Origin: Salvator merianae
Lineage: Eukaryota > Chordata > Lepidosauria > Squamata > Teiidae
Reading direction: 5' to 3'
Assembly: GCA_003586115.2 (NCBI GenBank)
Contig: QVOM02000119.1
Coordinates: 46,603,329-46,667,328 of the forward strand
Length of the DNA stretch: 64,000 nucleotides
The notes beneath the pieces were generated by a model that saw only the letters and a list, made by a program, of their open reading frames with translations, made no database searches and had not been told where the DNA came from. Position 1 is the stretch's first letter, and each line of letters starts with the position of its first letter. Shown here piece after piece: positions 22,701-35,245 of the stretch. The translations under genes and the position numbers were made by a program.

Positions 22701-23925
22701 TAAGCATATATTAGAATGTATAAAAAATAATTGTTAATGGCAAAAGGTATAATGTGTTAAGTACCCTGTCTGTGTAATGTAACCTACTTAGCTGGTTGTA
22801 TGGAGTTTGTGGCAGAATACATGTTCTTTTTTTTTTTAAAGAGAGATCAGCATTAGATAGCTTAATTATTTCCGTGTGAGGTCTGTTGGACCACTGTGGA
22901 CAAATGAAAGTGTAGCATTCATTTAGACCCCCATCCTAATGTTTTGTCCGAGATAAGCAGCAGGTTTCTTGGATTTAGAAGCAAGAAGCACACAAATGGG
23001 TGTGCTTATTCTAAGACAGTTTCAAAGTTAGATCCTAACTTAGGCTACATCCACAAAAATACTACGGGGTACCCCCTCAGCTGAACCTACTGGAGTCTGC
23101 CTTAGGAATCACCTCACTTGTAATGCTAACTGAAGAAATCTTGGGGTGATTTACTGCAGCTAATTCCTTTCCCCTCCCTATGTGGGTACATAGACCAGGA
23201 GTAAGGTGACTTACTGGGCCCATTTTTTGCTAGGCCACTTTACCAAAGAACTGAAACTGACTGACTTCTGGGGCCATTTTCAATCCTTTGGAAAGCAACC
23301 CAGATAGGTATCTCACAGCTTTAAGGAATGTTCCGTCCCGGAAGTGTGCTTTCAGAGTCTGGATGGCTGTGCCTCCTGCCCTAGTGCTTGGCTCTTGACT
23401 ACCAAGAAAGAGAAAAAGGCAAAAAGAGAGATAGAAGATCCTAAATCTCTTCAGCATCTCAGAATGACAGCAAATGTACTCCTGGAGCCTGCATGTACAC
23501 AGCAACTTCCCAGTCTCTGACAGGTTATGAAGCATCATTGATCATGCTTGTTATGGACAGTTCTTTATCAGTAAACTTTTTTTTTTTTTTTTTAGTATGT
23601 TTGGCTCATCCTTGCCAAGGACAGAGAACATGACTAGGCAATCTATGCCAAGGACAAGAAGATAAGACCAGTTTCTCCCACCCTTCCCTGCTCAGGTGCA
23701 TAACTTTGCTATATAGACAGAATCTTGTGAAATAGACTCCCTGGCCAAGGTTAAAGTCAGACATGAAGTGTAAGAAATATAATAAAGGACATTTAAAGGA
23801 ATATTATATACATATAGGATAAAAAGGCTGCACAGCATCACCTATTCATCCTTGCCAATCTTTCAGCGGCTGCTATACTTCCTTTTACCATCCCCATTCT
23901 GTGGGCCAGTACTGGACTGAAATCA
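22701..23925. other. Unrecognised AT-rich region
   Basis: A poly(T) run of 18 lies near 23577-23594 and an 11-T run near 22827. No gene. The minus-strand ORF at 23230-23538 has no motif. Confidence 0.4.
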
Positions 23926-23933
23926 TTGTCAAG

Positions 23934-24249
23934 TAGGGATGTACGTGAATGAAATTTGTGTGTTCGTTTCACCACTGAAGTGCAAACTTGTTTGTTCATT
24001 TCGTCATGGAACTGCTTAATTGAAAAATCAATTTTTGCGTTTGTGTTTCCATATTTTGCAAAGAAAAATAACATATTTCCCTGTTGAAAAAAAAAGCCCT
24101 TTTCATGAGCAAAAATGCAGCAGAACATGAACATTTGACCAAATTTTTCATTTTCACAATCAGTATACCGGTTTGATCAAAATTTTGAAAACGCAAAACA
24201 TTGCATTTTCATTTCAAAATGAATTCAAATTGAATTTTGCACATCTCTA
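23934..24249. mobile_element. hAT non-autonomous element, old copy (316 bp)
   Basis: It starts TAGGGATGTACGTGAATG and ends TTGCACATCTCTA. The flanks are TTGTCAAG (23926-23933) and CTGTCAAG (24250-24257), an 8-bp duplication with one mismatch, as expected for hAT. The interior is rich in TTTTCATTT and AATTTTG stretches that look like CpG-decayed versions of the TTCGC/GCGAA motifs of the young copies at 54.9 and 60.5 kb. There is no transposase. Confidence 0.85.
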
Positions 24250-24257
24250 CTGTCAAG

Positions 24258-26160
24258 TGGAAGACCACTGGCTGAGTGGAGAATGGAGATTCCTGGCCAA
24301 GTAGAAGATCTGAGGCCAAGTAGGAAGCTGAGATCACTAGCCCCTTAGTTAACTTTTCACAGTGGGGTGTTCACAGCACCAGTAGTTTCTGCACCCAAGC
24401 ATCAGTCTATGTTTAGAACATATCTTCTCTGTATTATGGATTATTTTTGTTTTTTTAAAGATAACATAATGAAAAAGACATCATTTTGTTGAGTGGTCAG
24501 ATGGGGAAAAAAAAGACAAATCTCATGCAACTTGAACTGATTTTTAGATGAAGGAATTTTGGCAGTTGCAGTTTTTCTAGCTGTGGCTCAATGGAAAAAC
24601 CAACCTTTTGGGGACTTCAGATTGAAACAGACTGCTATATGCAGGTTATTCTATTGTCAGGTGGAGGGTAAATATAACTCAGTTTGCAACTTTAAGGAAC
24701 AATAAGAAATCTTAATCAAAAAAATCAAGCAATGAATCTGTTTTTTCTTAAAAGTCCAGATGGGTATAAAAATAGTAACTTGGAATAATATTGCAGGCTG
24801 ATTGCAGTGATAACGTATAGAACTGTATAAATGACATTGCTGGAAGCACAAATCCTCTGGATTGCTGTGGTTTAATATGCTTCCTTTCAGCATGAATTAT
24901 GTGTGCGATTAAAGTATTTAGGTGAATGAATGATGATATTATGATTAATTGCAATGCATGAAAATGCTTCTACTGACAGCACCACAGTGGAAAGAAATTA
25001 TAGTGAAGTTAAGAACTCCTTCATTGTATAAGGTGGTGAAGTTATTCATTTTAGCTTATGCTTGCTTGATATCTTGAAGAATAGAAAGGACACAGACCTG
25101 CTTTTTTAAAAACAACCTTATTAAATGGGTGTGTTGTGGAATAAAACATTGTAATGATTCTATTTTGTCATGATAAGCAGCAAAATATCTGTGTTAGAGC
25201 TTTTGAAGTTTTGTTTCCTTTTGCACAAGCAGATTTTCTATTGGTAGCTGTATACAATGTGTTCTAGGACATTTTTAAAAAGGAGGTTAAGCATAACATT
25301 TATTTACTGAAATAATTCTACATTAAAGAATTTGATTGTGCAAACTCTTTTGCAGAAATGTTTTGATCTCAAAGAAAAAAAAAACTTCCCTGAAACCTTC
25401 AATATAAGACAAACGATGCCAACATTGTACAAGTTGTTCTGAAGGTCCTAGGTAGAATTTTCCTTTCCTAACTCTGAACTCAGGCAGAAAGAAGACACAC
25501 AACTATTTAAGGAATGCATTAAATCTATGTGGTGTTGAAACTGCTACAGGATAATCATTATCACCACCATTATCAACATTGTGTATTATTTACAGAATTG
25601 CTGCGTACTAGGGCTGGATTAGACACATATATTTGCTGCTTGACTACCATAGTATCAAACAGTGATTTGTCTGTGCTATATTGCTGTCACAGGTTGTGCA
25701 CCTCACAAGCAGATTTTCCTTATCACTTCAAATGCAAATGCAAATCTTTTCCATGAAACCAGCTTTCTCATTTCACTGCAAATGACTGGATGCTAAGTAA
25801 TCAAACCAGACAAAAATAGATCTTTGCCTAAAGATAAGTGACTGGGGAAGGTGCTCCTTTTTAGATCTACATCTCCCATGGTGCTTAGCTACAGTGGCAA
25901 ATGGTCATTTTATTTAAGGGTCATTGGAAAAGGAATTTTTTCAAACTTTCCCGAGGTCTAAATACTTTGATCTTTCACTTGCCATGATTACCAGTCCAAT
26001 GCCAAAAGCAGGACTTGAAGACTATAGACCTCTCTTGCTATGGTGCCCTTAAAATCTGGTATTAGCTTACTGCCTTTGGATGCTGTTTATTTCCTTCTAG
26101 CTTAACAACAATTAATTGCAATTGATATATGGCACATATTAATCCCACGGTAAACTCATC
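24258..26160. other. AT-rich, unique-looking DNA
   Basis: No repeat or exon recognised. 24.65-25.75 kb is low-complexity-poor AT-rich sequence of the kind that includes conserved non-coding elements. Conservation cannot be judged from one sequence. Confidence 0.4.
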
Positions 26161-26163
26161 TAA

Positions 26164-26343
26164 GAGCGATTCTTCACTAGCCAGTATCCTGGACCAGCAA
26201 GTGTACTAGGAGCCTCCCTTCCAAATGCTGTTGCTGTCTAAGGGAGGCTCTGACTGGGGACTCCATTAGACCACACCAGCATGTGGAAGAGAGTGTCCTA
26301 GTATGCTTGCTGGTCTGGTATGTCAGCCAGTGTAGAATCACTG
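26164..26343. mobile_element. Family I inverted-repeat element, 180 bp, TSD TAA
   Basis: Left arm GAGCGATTCTTCACTAGCCA and the complement of the right arm, CAGTGATTCTACACTGGCTG, continue into GACCAGCAAG and TACTAGGA on both sides, so the inverted repeats are about 48 bp. The flanks are TAA at 26161-26163 and 26344-26346, a classical PIF/Harbinger-type duplication. A second pair, CCTCCCTT and AAGGGAGG, lies near the centre. Confidence 0.8.
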
Positions 26344-26346
26344 TAA

Positions 26347-27905
26347 GTTAGAGACCAGATAAGACAAAGAGTTTTGGCTTCATTGTTTTTTCCCTATAGA
26401 TTTTTGATATTTTCCATTCTGTTCTGCTTCTGAATTGAGTCTGGTCTTCTTTTTATTGTTTTTGAAAAATGCACATTTTTGCTAGCTCATGTGCAACATT
26501 ATGGGCACAATACATATTACCTGTATGAGATTATTTCCCCATCATATCAATTGTACACATTTGGCATGTAACACAGAATGATTGTTTTAACTATTTATCC
26601 TGTCACTAGTTTCCTCACTGGTTTTCCCACCACATTTTCTGCACTGCAGCAGTGCTATTTCCCCTCAGTTGTCCCTAACTAGAAGCTAGTAGAATGCAAC
26701 CCACATATCTGCTAGTCCTGAACTCAACTACTTCCCCTCCCTATTAGCTGCCCACTCCTCCTCAAGTGCTTATCTGGATGGATTACAGGTGGTGAGAGTA
26801 ACTGGAGATAGCAAGTGAGAGAAGCTAACAAAGAGGGTGGACAATGAGAGGAGCTGAGGAGAACACAGATCGATAGACATGGATCGATGGACCTGAGCCC
26901 TCAGAGTAGGCTGGCAGTAAGACTGAAGACTTGCTTTCCCTTGAAAAAAATTCCTAACAAGCACTATTTCTCAAAGTTATTTAAAAGGACTTGCAGAAAG
27001 AGATTAAGAAGAACAGGAGAAATACAGTCACTAGGACAGGGTACATCACCAGTGACACTTGGATGAACAGCATGGAGTATTATTTGATGATGGAATGCAG
27101 TCTTAAAAGGTTTTCAATTTCCATATTATGAGTACGTTGAATGCTGTCATTGTATAGTGTCTGTTAGAGTTTGGTTGCGTCTCAATAGACAATGCCTCTG
27201 ACTGTCTAAAAAGTGCAAAGGAAACTGACATGAAGAATGTGCTGTGCATTGCTTACTGCTTGGATTTAATGGTAAGAGCTGTCCTTGGAAACATCTCCAC
27301 AAGACCAAAATTTCCAATAGAGCATATCATTCTGTATGAGTAAACAATTGCCAATCACATAATGCAATGAAATCAATATTCAGATAATAGTGGAAGTGTA
27401 CATTTTTCAGAGCATAAGCTTATTTTAGATGCTTGCATGCACTGGAATAGCAGACATTGGCAGCTGACGTTTGCTGTGATATTCCATCACTTCTTCTCTG
27501 CTCCACAAATCTCTCTCTCCCCACCTTTTTAAGACTTTGCCAGTCAGTCTGTCACTAACAATGGCAAGAGTATATCCTCCACCCTATGTGAGTTTGAGAA
27601 AAAAGGATTATGGGGAGAGAGGAAACAACAAATATTTCTGCTGCTGCCAGAATGAAGCTGAAAGGCATAGCAAGTGGATGGGCATTTCATGGATGGAAGG
27701 TGGTCTCAGTGCTAAGACCAAAAACATACACAGAATGCAATACCAGAGTGCTCAGCAGCAAGCTAAACTGGATGTCTGTGCTTCAGCTAGCCAGCTGTGG
27801 TGGTTCCTGACCCTGACCAAAAGTCATTCTCACTCAATGGTAGTTATAGCCCTGTAAGACAAACTAAATTCAGTGAATATCAATCCTCAGTGACTGTAGA
27901 GATGC
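26347..27905. other. Unrecognised region
   Basis: AT-rich to mixed DNA. The ORF at 27537-27857 (106 codons) has no recognisable domain and an overlapping frame of similar length, so it is not called. Confidence 0.4.
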
Positions 27906-27981
27906 TGTAGGCTACAATCCTGTGTCCATAATCTGGGCTCAGGAAGTGAAGAATAAGGTCCACTGAATTCAATGAGACTTT
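27906..27981. mobile_element. Possible SINE-like fragment
   Basis: It contains GCTACAATCCTGTGTCCATA and ACTGAATTCAATGAGACTT, resembling a short repeat common in squamates. Identity and orientation are uncertain. Confidence 0.3.
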
Positions 27982-28440
27982 GGTTCTTTTAGCACTGAAA
28001 GATCCATGGTTGCAATCAGTAGGTCTGGAACAATCAGTCCTGCTAATTTTGACCATGGAAAGGCATGGGAAGGATCAGCACCATCTGCATGATGATTCTG
28101 GTCCAGATCAGTCCATGCCATGGCCTTGAAGCATGTGCTGGACACCAAGGCCTCCATTGGCTAGGAGGAAAAGGTTCTAGACTTGGAGTCTCTGGGGGAC
28201 TCATTTTGGGGCATGCTTTGACGTACCTCTGAAATCACTCCCCTAGTAGTTCTGAACATGGAAGTCTGCCTCTGTACTGCATGCCTCCTTGTTTGGGACT
28301 GAGGCCTCCCTGATTTGGTTTACTCTCTGCTTAATGCAGACAGAGTGTACTTGTGGGAGGTGGGGCTTCACATACCTGCATTAATATGTGGATCAACGAG
28401 ACCTGGAAGATAGCCATGGAGGCCCCATACAGAAAAGGCC
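27982..28440. mobile_element. Family B DNA element, reversed copy
   Basis: It ends with CCATACAGAAAAGGCC. Its reverse complement aligns with the copy at 6532-6937, sharing ACATATTAATGCAG and CTCTGTCTGCATTAAG. It also shares GTCTCTGGGGGACTCATTTTG with the 19.8-kb copy. It is non-coding; no clear target duplication. Confidence 0.65.
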
Positions 28441-28444
28441 TTAC

Positions 28445-28980
28445 TTTTATGTAAAAAACATCTATTTGGTTGGACAGAAATGCTCTATAATTTGGGACTC
28501 TGATGTTGCAACACAAACTGGCACCCAGTCCTTTGCTGTGATGATTTCCTCAGAAGAATCACAAACTTTAGAGTGTTTAGAGAGTACACTTACACACAGT
28601 TGTTGTTTTTTTTTATCGAAAGGCAGAGTGATGAATACATGTTGCCAGAAGCAGCTGGTTAAATACATTACAGATCAGAGAGTAAATTATCTGTATCCTA
28701 ACCTCCCATTTCCATAGTTTCAGCTTGTATCATATAATAGTGACCCCTTCTCCACATACATATTAGGTAACCCTAATAATACAGGTATACCATTCCTGTA
28801 GCGTGCCAGATTTTCAGGTCCCTTTCCCAGGGCCATAATTACTTGGATCTGTAAGAGTCAGATTGACTTTTACCCTTTAGCTCATAAATATTCCCAAGTC
28901 CATGTCTTAGCATCTTCATTAACTCCAAGGCCAGACTGCTGTTCAGCCTCTAGTAGATAGCCACTCCTTCAGAATGCAAC
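28445..28980. other. Unrecognised spacer
   Basis: AT-rich to mixed DNA, with a 109-codon ORF overlapping an antisense ORF. Neither shows a family motif. Confidence 0.4.
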
Positions 28981-29143
28981 CCCCTTTCTGCACTGGGCCT
29001 TATTCTGGATATATATCCTGGAATAGGGCCCTGCCATCCTCATGCTAGTGCAGATTAGGGGCTGCCATAGTCTGCACCAGCATGTGGTTGGTAAGGGCTA
29101 TCCTGGGATATAATCCAGAATAAAGCCCAGTACAGAAGAGGCC
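28981..29143. mobile_element. Family A MITE, diverged copy
   Basis: Both arms are present (CCCTTTCTGCACTGGGCCTT and TAAAGCCCAGTACAGAAGAG), but the centre is shorter than in the 180-bp copies and the arms have diverged. It is probably an older insertion. Confidence 0.8.
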
Positions 29144-29351
29144 CAAGAGAACTTTTCCAGCTAGCCTAGCTGATAGGTGCTGTGGATAAATAGCACAGCT
29201 GACTTAGAGTCCTTCCACTCCATCAGCGATGTTGCCAACAGTTTCCACTAGGTCCTAGTGGGTGGGTAAAAAGGGAAGATTTCAACTGTGTACTGTTGCT
29301 TTATTTTTCTGATCCATGGCTGCAGTGGATAGCCATGTGCTATTAGTGATT

Positions 29352-29502
29352 TACCATATTTCCTGCCATATAAAAGGCACTGGAATAGAAGGCATATCTG
29401 TAATACAGCAAGGGATATTAAGGAAAAAAAGAGGCACTGGGTGAGTTTAGGAGAATTGTTTTCCTAACAAAAAGTGAGTCTTATATGGAGGGAAATACAG
29501 TA
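29352..29502. mobile_element. Mariner-type MITE, TA-flanked
   Basis: Left arm TACCATATTTCCTGCCATAT and the complement of the right arm, TACTGTATTTCCCTCCATAT, form inverted ends of about 28 bp starting at a TA dinucleotide on each side. The arrangement fits a Tc1/mariner-type non-autonomous element. It is widespread in amniote genomes as the ATAAGACGCAC-like palindrome; the name is from memory and uncertain. Confidence 0.65.
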
Positions 29503-30104
29503 TTTGTTTATTGCCTTAGGCTTGTGTAGCACAATCCCATACATATTTATGCAGAAGAAAATGCTGCAGAAAAAAAATGCTGTAGTGTACAGTCCTAAAA
29601 GCTTTTCACTTTGTTAAGATTAAGTATTTATGTATGAATTAGTTTCAGGCTGGACAAGATACATTGTAAGTTGCAGGGAACTTCCCAGTTTACCCCAGGA
29701 GTAGTCATAATGATTTTTTTTTAAAATAGGCCAACTGCATTTACTACAGAAGTAGGCCTAAATGAAATATGGAACCCTGCCATTTTGAAATGAAAAACAC
29801 ACAAATCTGTTAAAAAATGGAATCACTGCTTTCATTGTCATAACCTGGCATCAAAGGAAGAAACTAAGCTGGGAACCTCTCAAAAACATTTTAATGGATG
29901 GATGCTAGAAAGACCTAATTTATCTCTAGATTTGGTAAAGTAAAGACTGTGAAAGATTAACTTATTACTAAGTTAAAAAATAAAATTTTGAAATCCTAAC
30001 TACATTTTCCTGGTATTAAATCTACAAACCACAACGGGACTTAGACTGTAATCATAGACCCCCCCCCTTTTTTTAAAGCAGTTAAAAAGCTGTTCGGAGG
30101 TGCT
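29503..30104. other. Unrecognised spacer
   Basis: AT-rich. A mixed C9T7 homopolymer run lies near 30059-30074. Confidence 0.4.
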
Positions 30105-30600
30105 GGGTCTGTTCTCACTTACCTCTTAGTGAGTGCTGGTCCACTCGCTAGTGAGGCCTGTCTGCACTGGTAGTTCTGGCAACTCACCAGAAGTTCCTAC
30201 TGGTTCCCCTGAAGTCATTTAGTGATGGGCTGCTTTTTATCTGGATCATGCCTGGACAGCAGTGTCTTCACCCTCTTACAAGTGTGGCGTGGTGAATGAG
30301 TGTGGTGGCTCGACTCCAGCTGTGCAGTCATGTGTGGCATCTGGATCGCCATGATGACGTACAAGTGCTTGTTAGATGTTGCCTCACATATTGCCATGGC
30401 AATCCGTCCTTCTCTGGCTGGGCCATTTGCACTTGCATTCTGCTGCCTGGTGCAGAGCTATTTCAGCAAGCAATGGGTGATGATGTGCTGGGTCTTGAAC
30501 TGTTTTCTTTAGCTTGTACGTCTGAAGGCAGGAACCTGTCTAAAGACATTTCCACATGGTATGGGCTACCCCTCCATTCTGGGCCGAACTAGCCCTACAT
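30105..30600. mobile_element. Family D-like DNA element, right end unresolved
   Basis: The left end GGGTCTGTTCTCACTTACCT fits the family D terminal consensus (GGGCCTGTT..CACTTACC). The interior shares the CATCTGGATC and CATGGCAATCCGTCC type of sequence. A matching right end was not found before the next element starts at about 30606. Confidence 0.5.
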
Positions 30601-30605
30601 GGACT

Positions 30606-30970
30606 AAGGACCTTTTCACACTTACCATCATAGGACAGTAGTTACCTTTGCAGGCTACCACCATTCATGGTGTGAATACTGGTAGCCTTGTTGAATCCTG
30701 ACCATGACAGTGGCTGGGAAATATCCACCTGCGACCATGGTGACTGCCAGTGCCACATGGTGTGCAAGCATGCACAGGTGTGATCAAGTGATCATGTAGG
30801 CCAGGCTGCTGTTTGCAGTGCAGCACACCAGCCATGGCAAGTGCAAACGCACTTTACTGAGAGCTGGATACCAGCTCTTGGTAAAGCTGGGAACACTAAT
30901 TAGTGCTCCACAGCTAGGAGTGATCGGGAGCAGGTATAGCCCACTTCTGGTTGCTTGGGCCTCATCCCTG
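30606..30970. mobile_element. Family C DNA element, right end lost
   Basis: It starts with GGACCTTTTCACACTTACCA. The blocks CCATGACAGTGGCTGGGAAA and GGAGTGATCGGGAGCAG match the copy at 17457-17860. The terminal GTGCGAAAAG-type right end is absent. Confidence 0.6.
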
Positions 30971-33040
30971 GTACTATTTTAGTTGCCTTGCTCTCTGACC
31001 CCATTAGTACCAATAAGCACTAGCTATCACTGGCTGGTCATTTACCTATTAAGGTAGGTTATGAAGCATCATCTCTAAACATATTTAACTGAAAAAGTAA
31101 AAATGAACAAGGCACTTTTTTTTAATTTCACACGCAGGGAAAAAAAACAAACAGTGGTGCTATCTTTCCTACTTTAATAGTTACAATCCTGCTGCTTATC
31201 TCCCTTTCCTCATTTTTTTTCCTACTGCAGTTAGTAAATATGATTCCATATTATTTGTTTCTCATCATTCAGGCATCCTGCTTCCAGTAGCCCTGGAAAA
31301 ACAGAAAATTCACCAGATATTCCAGGGAAAGCTTATGTGGCCTTATACTGAAGTCTTTAGTCACTGTCACTTCATAGTCTTCAAGCTATTCGTACCAAAA
31401 ATATTTGCTTTTATATAGAGTTTAATAACAGCTGTACGTGTGAAGAGAGAGAAACAGTCCATGGCACTGCAGATTCCACCCTTCTAAATATGTAACCTTC
31501 TGCTGATAACAGACAGCTACATGCATTTCCCATATCTTGTCAGATTTCTGCAGAAAAACCTCCAAAGATGTTATATATGTATAGTAATGGACACTTTAGT
31601 GCTGCATTTGTTGTAAGCATTTAAATTCTCAGTTGTAAAAGTACTCTTAGACATTGCCTTCAGTTTAAATAAGTGTGGCACAGTATTCTAAGAAACATAC
31701 TTGAATGGTTTTGAGATAAGTTATTTCTCAAGAGATTCCTGCAGGACACAGAAAGACTCCCAAATATATCTAGAGCAGCTTATTAGAAGGATGAGAATAC
31801 AAAATAGGCATGAAGAACAAAACTTTGTTTTGTCTGTAGAAAACCATATATAAACAAGGCAAAGAGAGTCCTTCTGAGAAAAATCATAACCCCTTTTTTA
31901 GAGGGGAATGATTTTGCAGGGACTGCAAAGATTTTTACTCTGGTGTAAACGAACCATTTGTCTCTTACTGCAATATATTTTAAATTAGGAATAAAAGAAA
32001 ATCATTTCACACCCCACACAGCCCCTTTTAATGAGTAGAAGCTGGTCTGAAAATTTAGTCTCCTGTATCTGAGAACCTTTAAGATAAGATTAAAGAAAAC
32101 CACTTGCTGGGTACATGTGAATTGCCGTTTTAACATTGTGGATTGAGAACTTCAGTTATTGCCACCAGCTTCCAATTATCATCACTGAAGAATACTTGAA
32201 TCTCAAGATAAATGTATTTCAAGCAAGGGACCCCTTGTCCCATGCTGGGTCTTTAGCAGATGTTTAAGAGCCAAGGAAATGACTGGGAGGAATTAGGATC
32301 CAATTGACAGCAGCAGAATGCAACACAGATGCAGTGGAATGACCAGTGGAAGTCAATAGCATGACAGCAACTATCTCTTTGATTGGATCGAAGAATGGTT
32401 TGCTTCCATGTTGTGGACTTCTAACAACACTGATGAACTGAATGCTGGGGTGAGGGAGTTATAATAGGCTGGGGAGGAGTCTTCCAGCAGGGTTCCAGGA
32501 AGGTGATTTTATTTTGTTGACCTGAGATTCCCATGAGCAAGAACTAAGAGTGCTGTCCACTGGCCTAAGATCGTGCTTACCAAAATTATGTAAAGTGAGA
32601 TAGAAAGAACAGAGTTAGAACATGAGTGTGACACTGGAAGCAGAGGACATAAAAAGTAGGATTGTGTTTCTGTCCCAGAGCATCCTGACTCCTGAGATGT
32701 TTGAAGAACTGAATGGATAACTTTCTTCCTTGTAACCTCAAGAGATTTAGCAATTCAGAAAAACAGATCATTTATACTCTGCCTTTCTTCCTTTAATTAA
32801 GATAATTCACAAACCAAGCATACCATTATTCTCTAATGCCCAAATAAAAATGAATCCAGCAAAAGCAATAGTTGTAGAAATCTGCTGAATGCATGCATGC
32901 ATGCATGCATAAATAAATAAAGGTAGTCCTACAAAAGTGACAGACAATGATTTATTCCAAAGAAGCCACAATCCTGCTGAAATTTGAAAACTAAGCTGTG
33001 ATTCACCCAGATTGAGAGAACACATCAGTGAAGTAATAGG
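30971..33040. other. AT-rich, unique-looking DNA
   Basis: No exon or transposon recognised across 2 kb, one of the longest repeat-poor stretches in the window. It contains the simple repeat at 32889. Confidence 0.45.
32889..32922. repeat. (GCAT)n then (AAAT)n microsatellite
   Basis: Five GCAT units followed by AAATAAATAAATAAA. Confidence 0.9.
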
Positions 33041-33044
33041 ATGT

Positions 33045-33185
33045 TTTCTTTTGGCATTATCTAACTCAGAAAATCCGCTTTTGTGTTAGATAATGTGGAA
33101 AGAAAATGATTAGTCACTTTGCTGATGTGTAGCTTCAGTCCAAAAGTGGACTGAAGCTGTATTAGAACTTAGGTGTGACTGGGTC
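33045..33185. mobile_element. Family G palindromic element, partial copy
   Basis: It shares GCATTATCTAACTCAGAAAA and TTAGATAATG with 16055-16283, plus a second inverted pair GCTTCAGTCC and GGACTGAAGC. The left outer arm is missing. Confidence 0.65.
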
Positions 33186-33377
33186 CTGAGTGAATAGACT
33201 GATCTGTTCAGGAGAAGGCAGCACAAATTCAAGCCCAGCTGATTTCATAAGACGTAAACCTGTGTAGGCTGATATCTAGCATGCTAGATTATTCTTGGAC
33301 CTAGAATCTGGGCTGGGACTATTTCAAGTCCTCACTCTTGCATAAATCTCATTGAGTGGTTTTGACCATTAAAAGGA

Positions 33378-33483
33378 AAATTATGGATGTGTTTCCATGG
33401 TGCAGGCCTCTCCAGGTTTCAGGAAGCCTCAGAAAGAGATCTGCCATCCCCAAGCCTGCACCATGGAAACACATCCATAATTT
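33378..33483. repeat. Perfect 30-bp inverted repeat with a 46-nt loop
   Basis: The arms 33378-33407 and 33454-33483 are exactly complementary for 30 bp; they contain GTTTCCATGGTGCAGGC and GCCTGCACCATGGAAAC. The loop itself has a weak GCCTC/GAGGC pairing. It is most likely a short MITE or a recent palindromic duplication. Related sequence with a decayed arm occurs at about 33550-33575 (AAGGCCTGCGCCATAGAAAT). A precursor-RNA hairpin is possible but unsupported. Confidence 0.85.
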
Positions 33484-35240
33484 GAAGGCCAAAATTCTAG
33501 GTTTTCACACCTGTGCTTAGAAGGCCTCCTCACCTTCCATGTGCAGGTGCAGAAGGCCTGCGCCATAGAAATGTGGCCTGTTTCACTGTGCTGAGGTCCT
33601 GGTTCAGCATGCAAGAAACAGCTTTGGTGCTTCTTTTGATGCACTGAAGTTTTTGTGACTTGGAGGGGGACTAGTCCCTGCAAGCCACACTGAACTCCTT
33701 GCAAGAAAAGTGGGATGCATGTGTATAAGTGAATCATGGAAAGAGTGTGACGTAATTTGATGATCCCTGAAATTCTAAGGTGTATCACTGGGGAAGGCTT
33801 GTACTACTGATCTTAGGATAAGTATCCACAAAACAAGAATGGTAACCTCTATATCCATTTTATTTTTCCTATTTCAGCAGCAATCTTGAAACAACTTTGC
33901 CCTTTCCACAGAGGACATTGTCCCATGTTAGGAAAGGGTCCAGGGGACTTCCCTCTGCATACTGATGTAGGATAAGGGAAGCCCCACCCCCCTTTCCTTC
34001 TGCATAGAATATAGCAAAAACCGTGATGTCCTAACCCAGTTTAATAGTAGACCTTGACAATGAGGTCTAGTGGCATGCATCTCAATTGGTTCCGGAATAG
34101 CAGACGTGGTCCCCAGTTCTGGGATATGGTGGCAGAACAAGGTGTATTGCCAAAACGCCCCACCCCTGGAAACTCTTGAAGGCCAAAAATATTTGTTCCT
34201 GGCTTTTGGAAGTTCCAGTGACAACTCTGAAGGTGGTGGGGGACAGACCACCCCGATGCAGATGACCCTGTTCTATGCCATCAGTAACTGGGACAGGGCA
34301 TCTCACCCTGTTCTGGAATACTTAAGGTAATTGCAGAAATGGATAAAGATTGTGTTGGAGAAGAACTGTCTAGCCATGTGGCAGGAAAACAGAAACACCT
34401 GTTATTCAAGAAAATGGTTACTAAGTGGATAAATAGGATTTCGGGTACCTAGGCTCCTGCATGTGATCGCAGAACCTTCAGTCTTTCTCCCAGACAGTTG
34501 GGGAATAAGCTGCAATGTGTAATTTTACACTTAACATGAAAAGTAATGTAAGGGTAGCACACTGCTGTGATGTGTCTAATCTATAAAAATTACAAAGACC
34601 TTTCAGCCTGTAAACTGCTAAATGGTAGAGGAGACACAGGAAATCTCTGCACAATAGAAATAATTTTGAAAATAGTATTTTGAAGTGATGTGGACACTTT
34701 TCAAAGTCCCCTACTACAATAGACCTTCAGACAGAAGTATACATCAATTTTGTACACAGTCACTTTAGCTAGTTACATCATGGGCTATATTTAGAAAGCC
34801 TCCGGTGTAGCCATGGAAACTGCTTCTTGCTTAAGCCACTGAATTAATTTGTTCAACGTAAACTGAAGATATAGAAATATTTCACAGTCTCTACAGGACA
34901 ATTTCTCCTCCTTATTAATACTGAAACAATTACAGGGGGTGGGGTGGGGGGAAGCACAGTTAATGTTATGTTTTCAGTATATTTCTGTTAATATAAACGT
35001 CAGAAATGGAAAGCTGTTGACATTTTTCTTCCTCAGAGTATGCATTCTCTTAATCAGTAGTTGCGGGTGGGTTCTGAATAACAGATGGTGAATGTCAACA
35101 ATTTCCATAAATGACACTCACAGCAACACAGACATGCCAGAGAAAGTCATACTGTCCTGTTGGAAATCAGGTGTGACTAACTTATTCCATGTAGCTTAAT
35201 TTATTAAAAACAGTCATCCATTTTTTGGAGGTATGGAAGG
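33484..35240. other. Unrecognised region
   Basis: 33.5-34.3 kb is GC-richer with overlapping ORFs up to 119 codons on both strands, suggesting an old DNA element that I cannot delimit. 34.35-35.2 kb is AT-rich with a G-rich run (GGGGGTGGGGTGGGGGG) near 34934. Confidence 0.4.
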
Positions 35241-35245
35241 TGTCA

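Noticed and set aside
33928..34330. ORFs up to 107 codons on both strands near 34 kb
   Set aside because: They overlap antisense and lack motifs; probably an old DNA element without resolvable ends.
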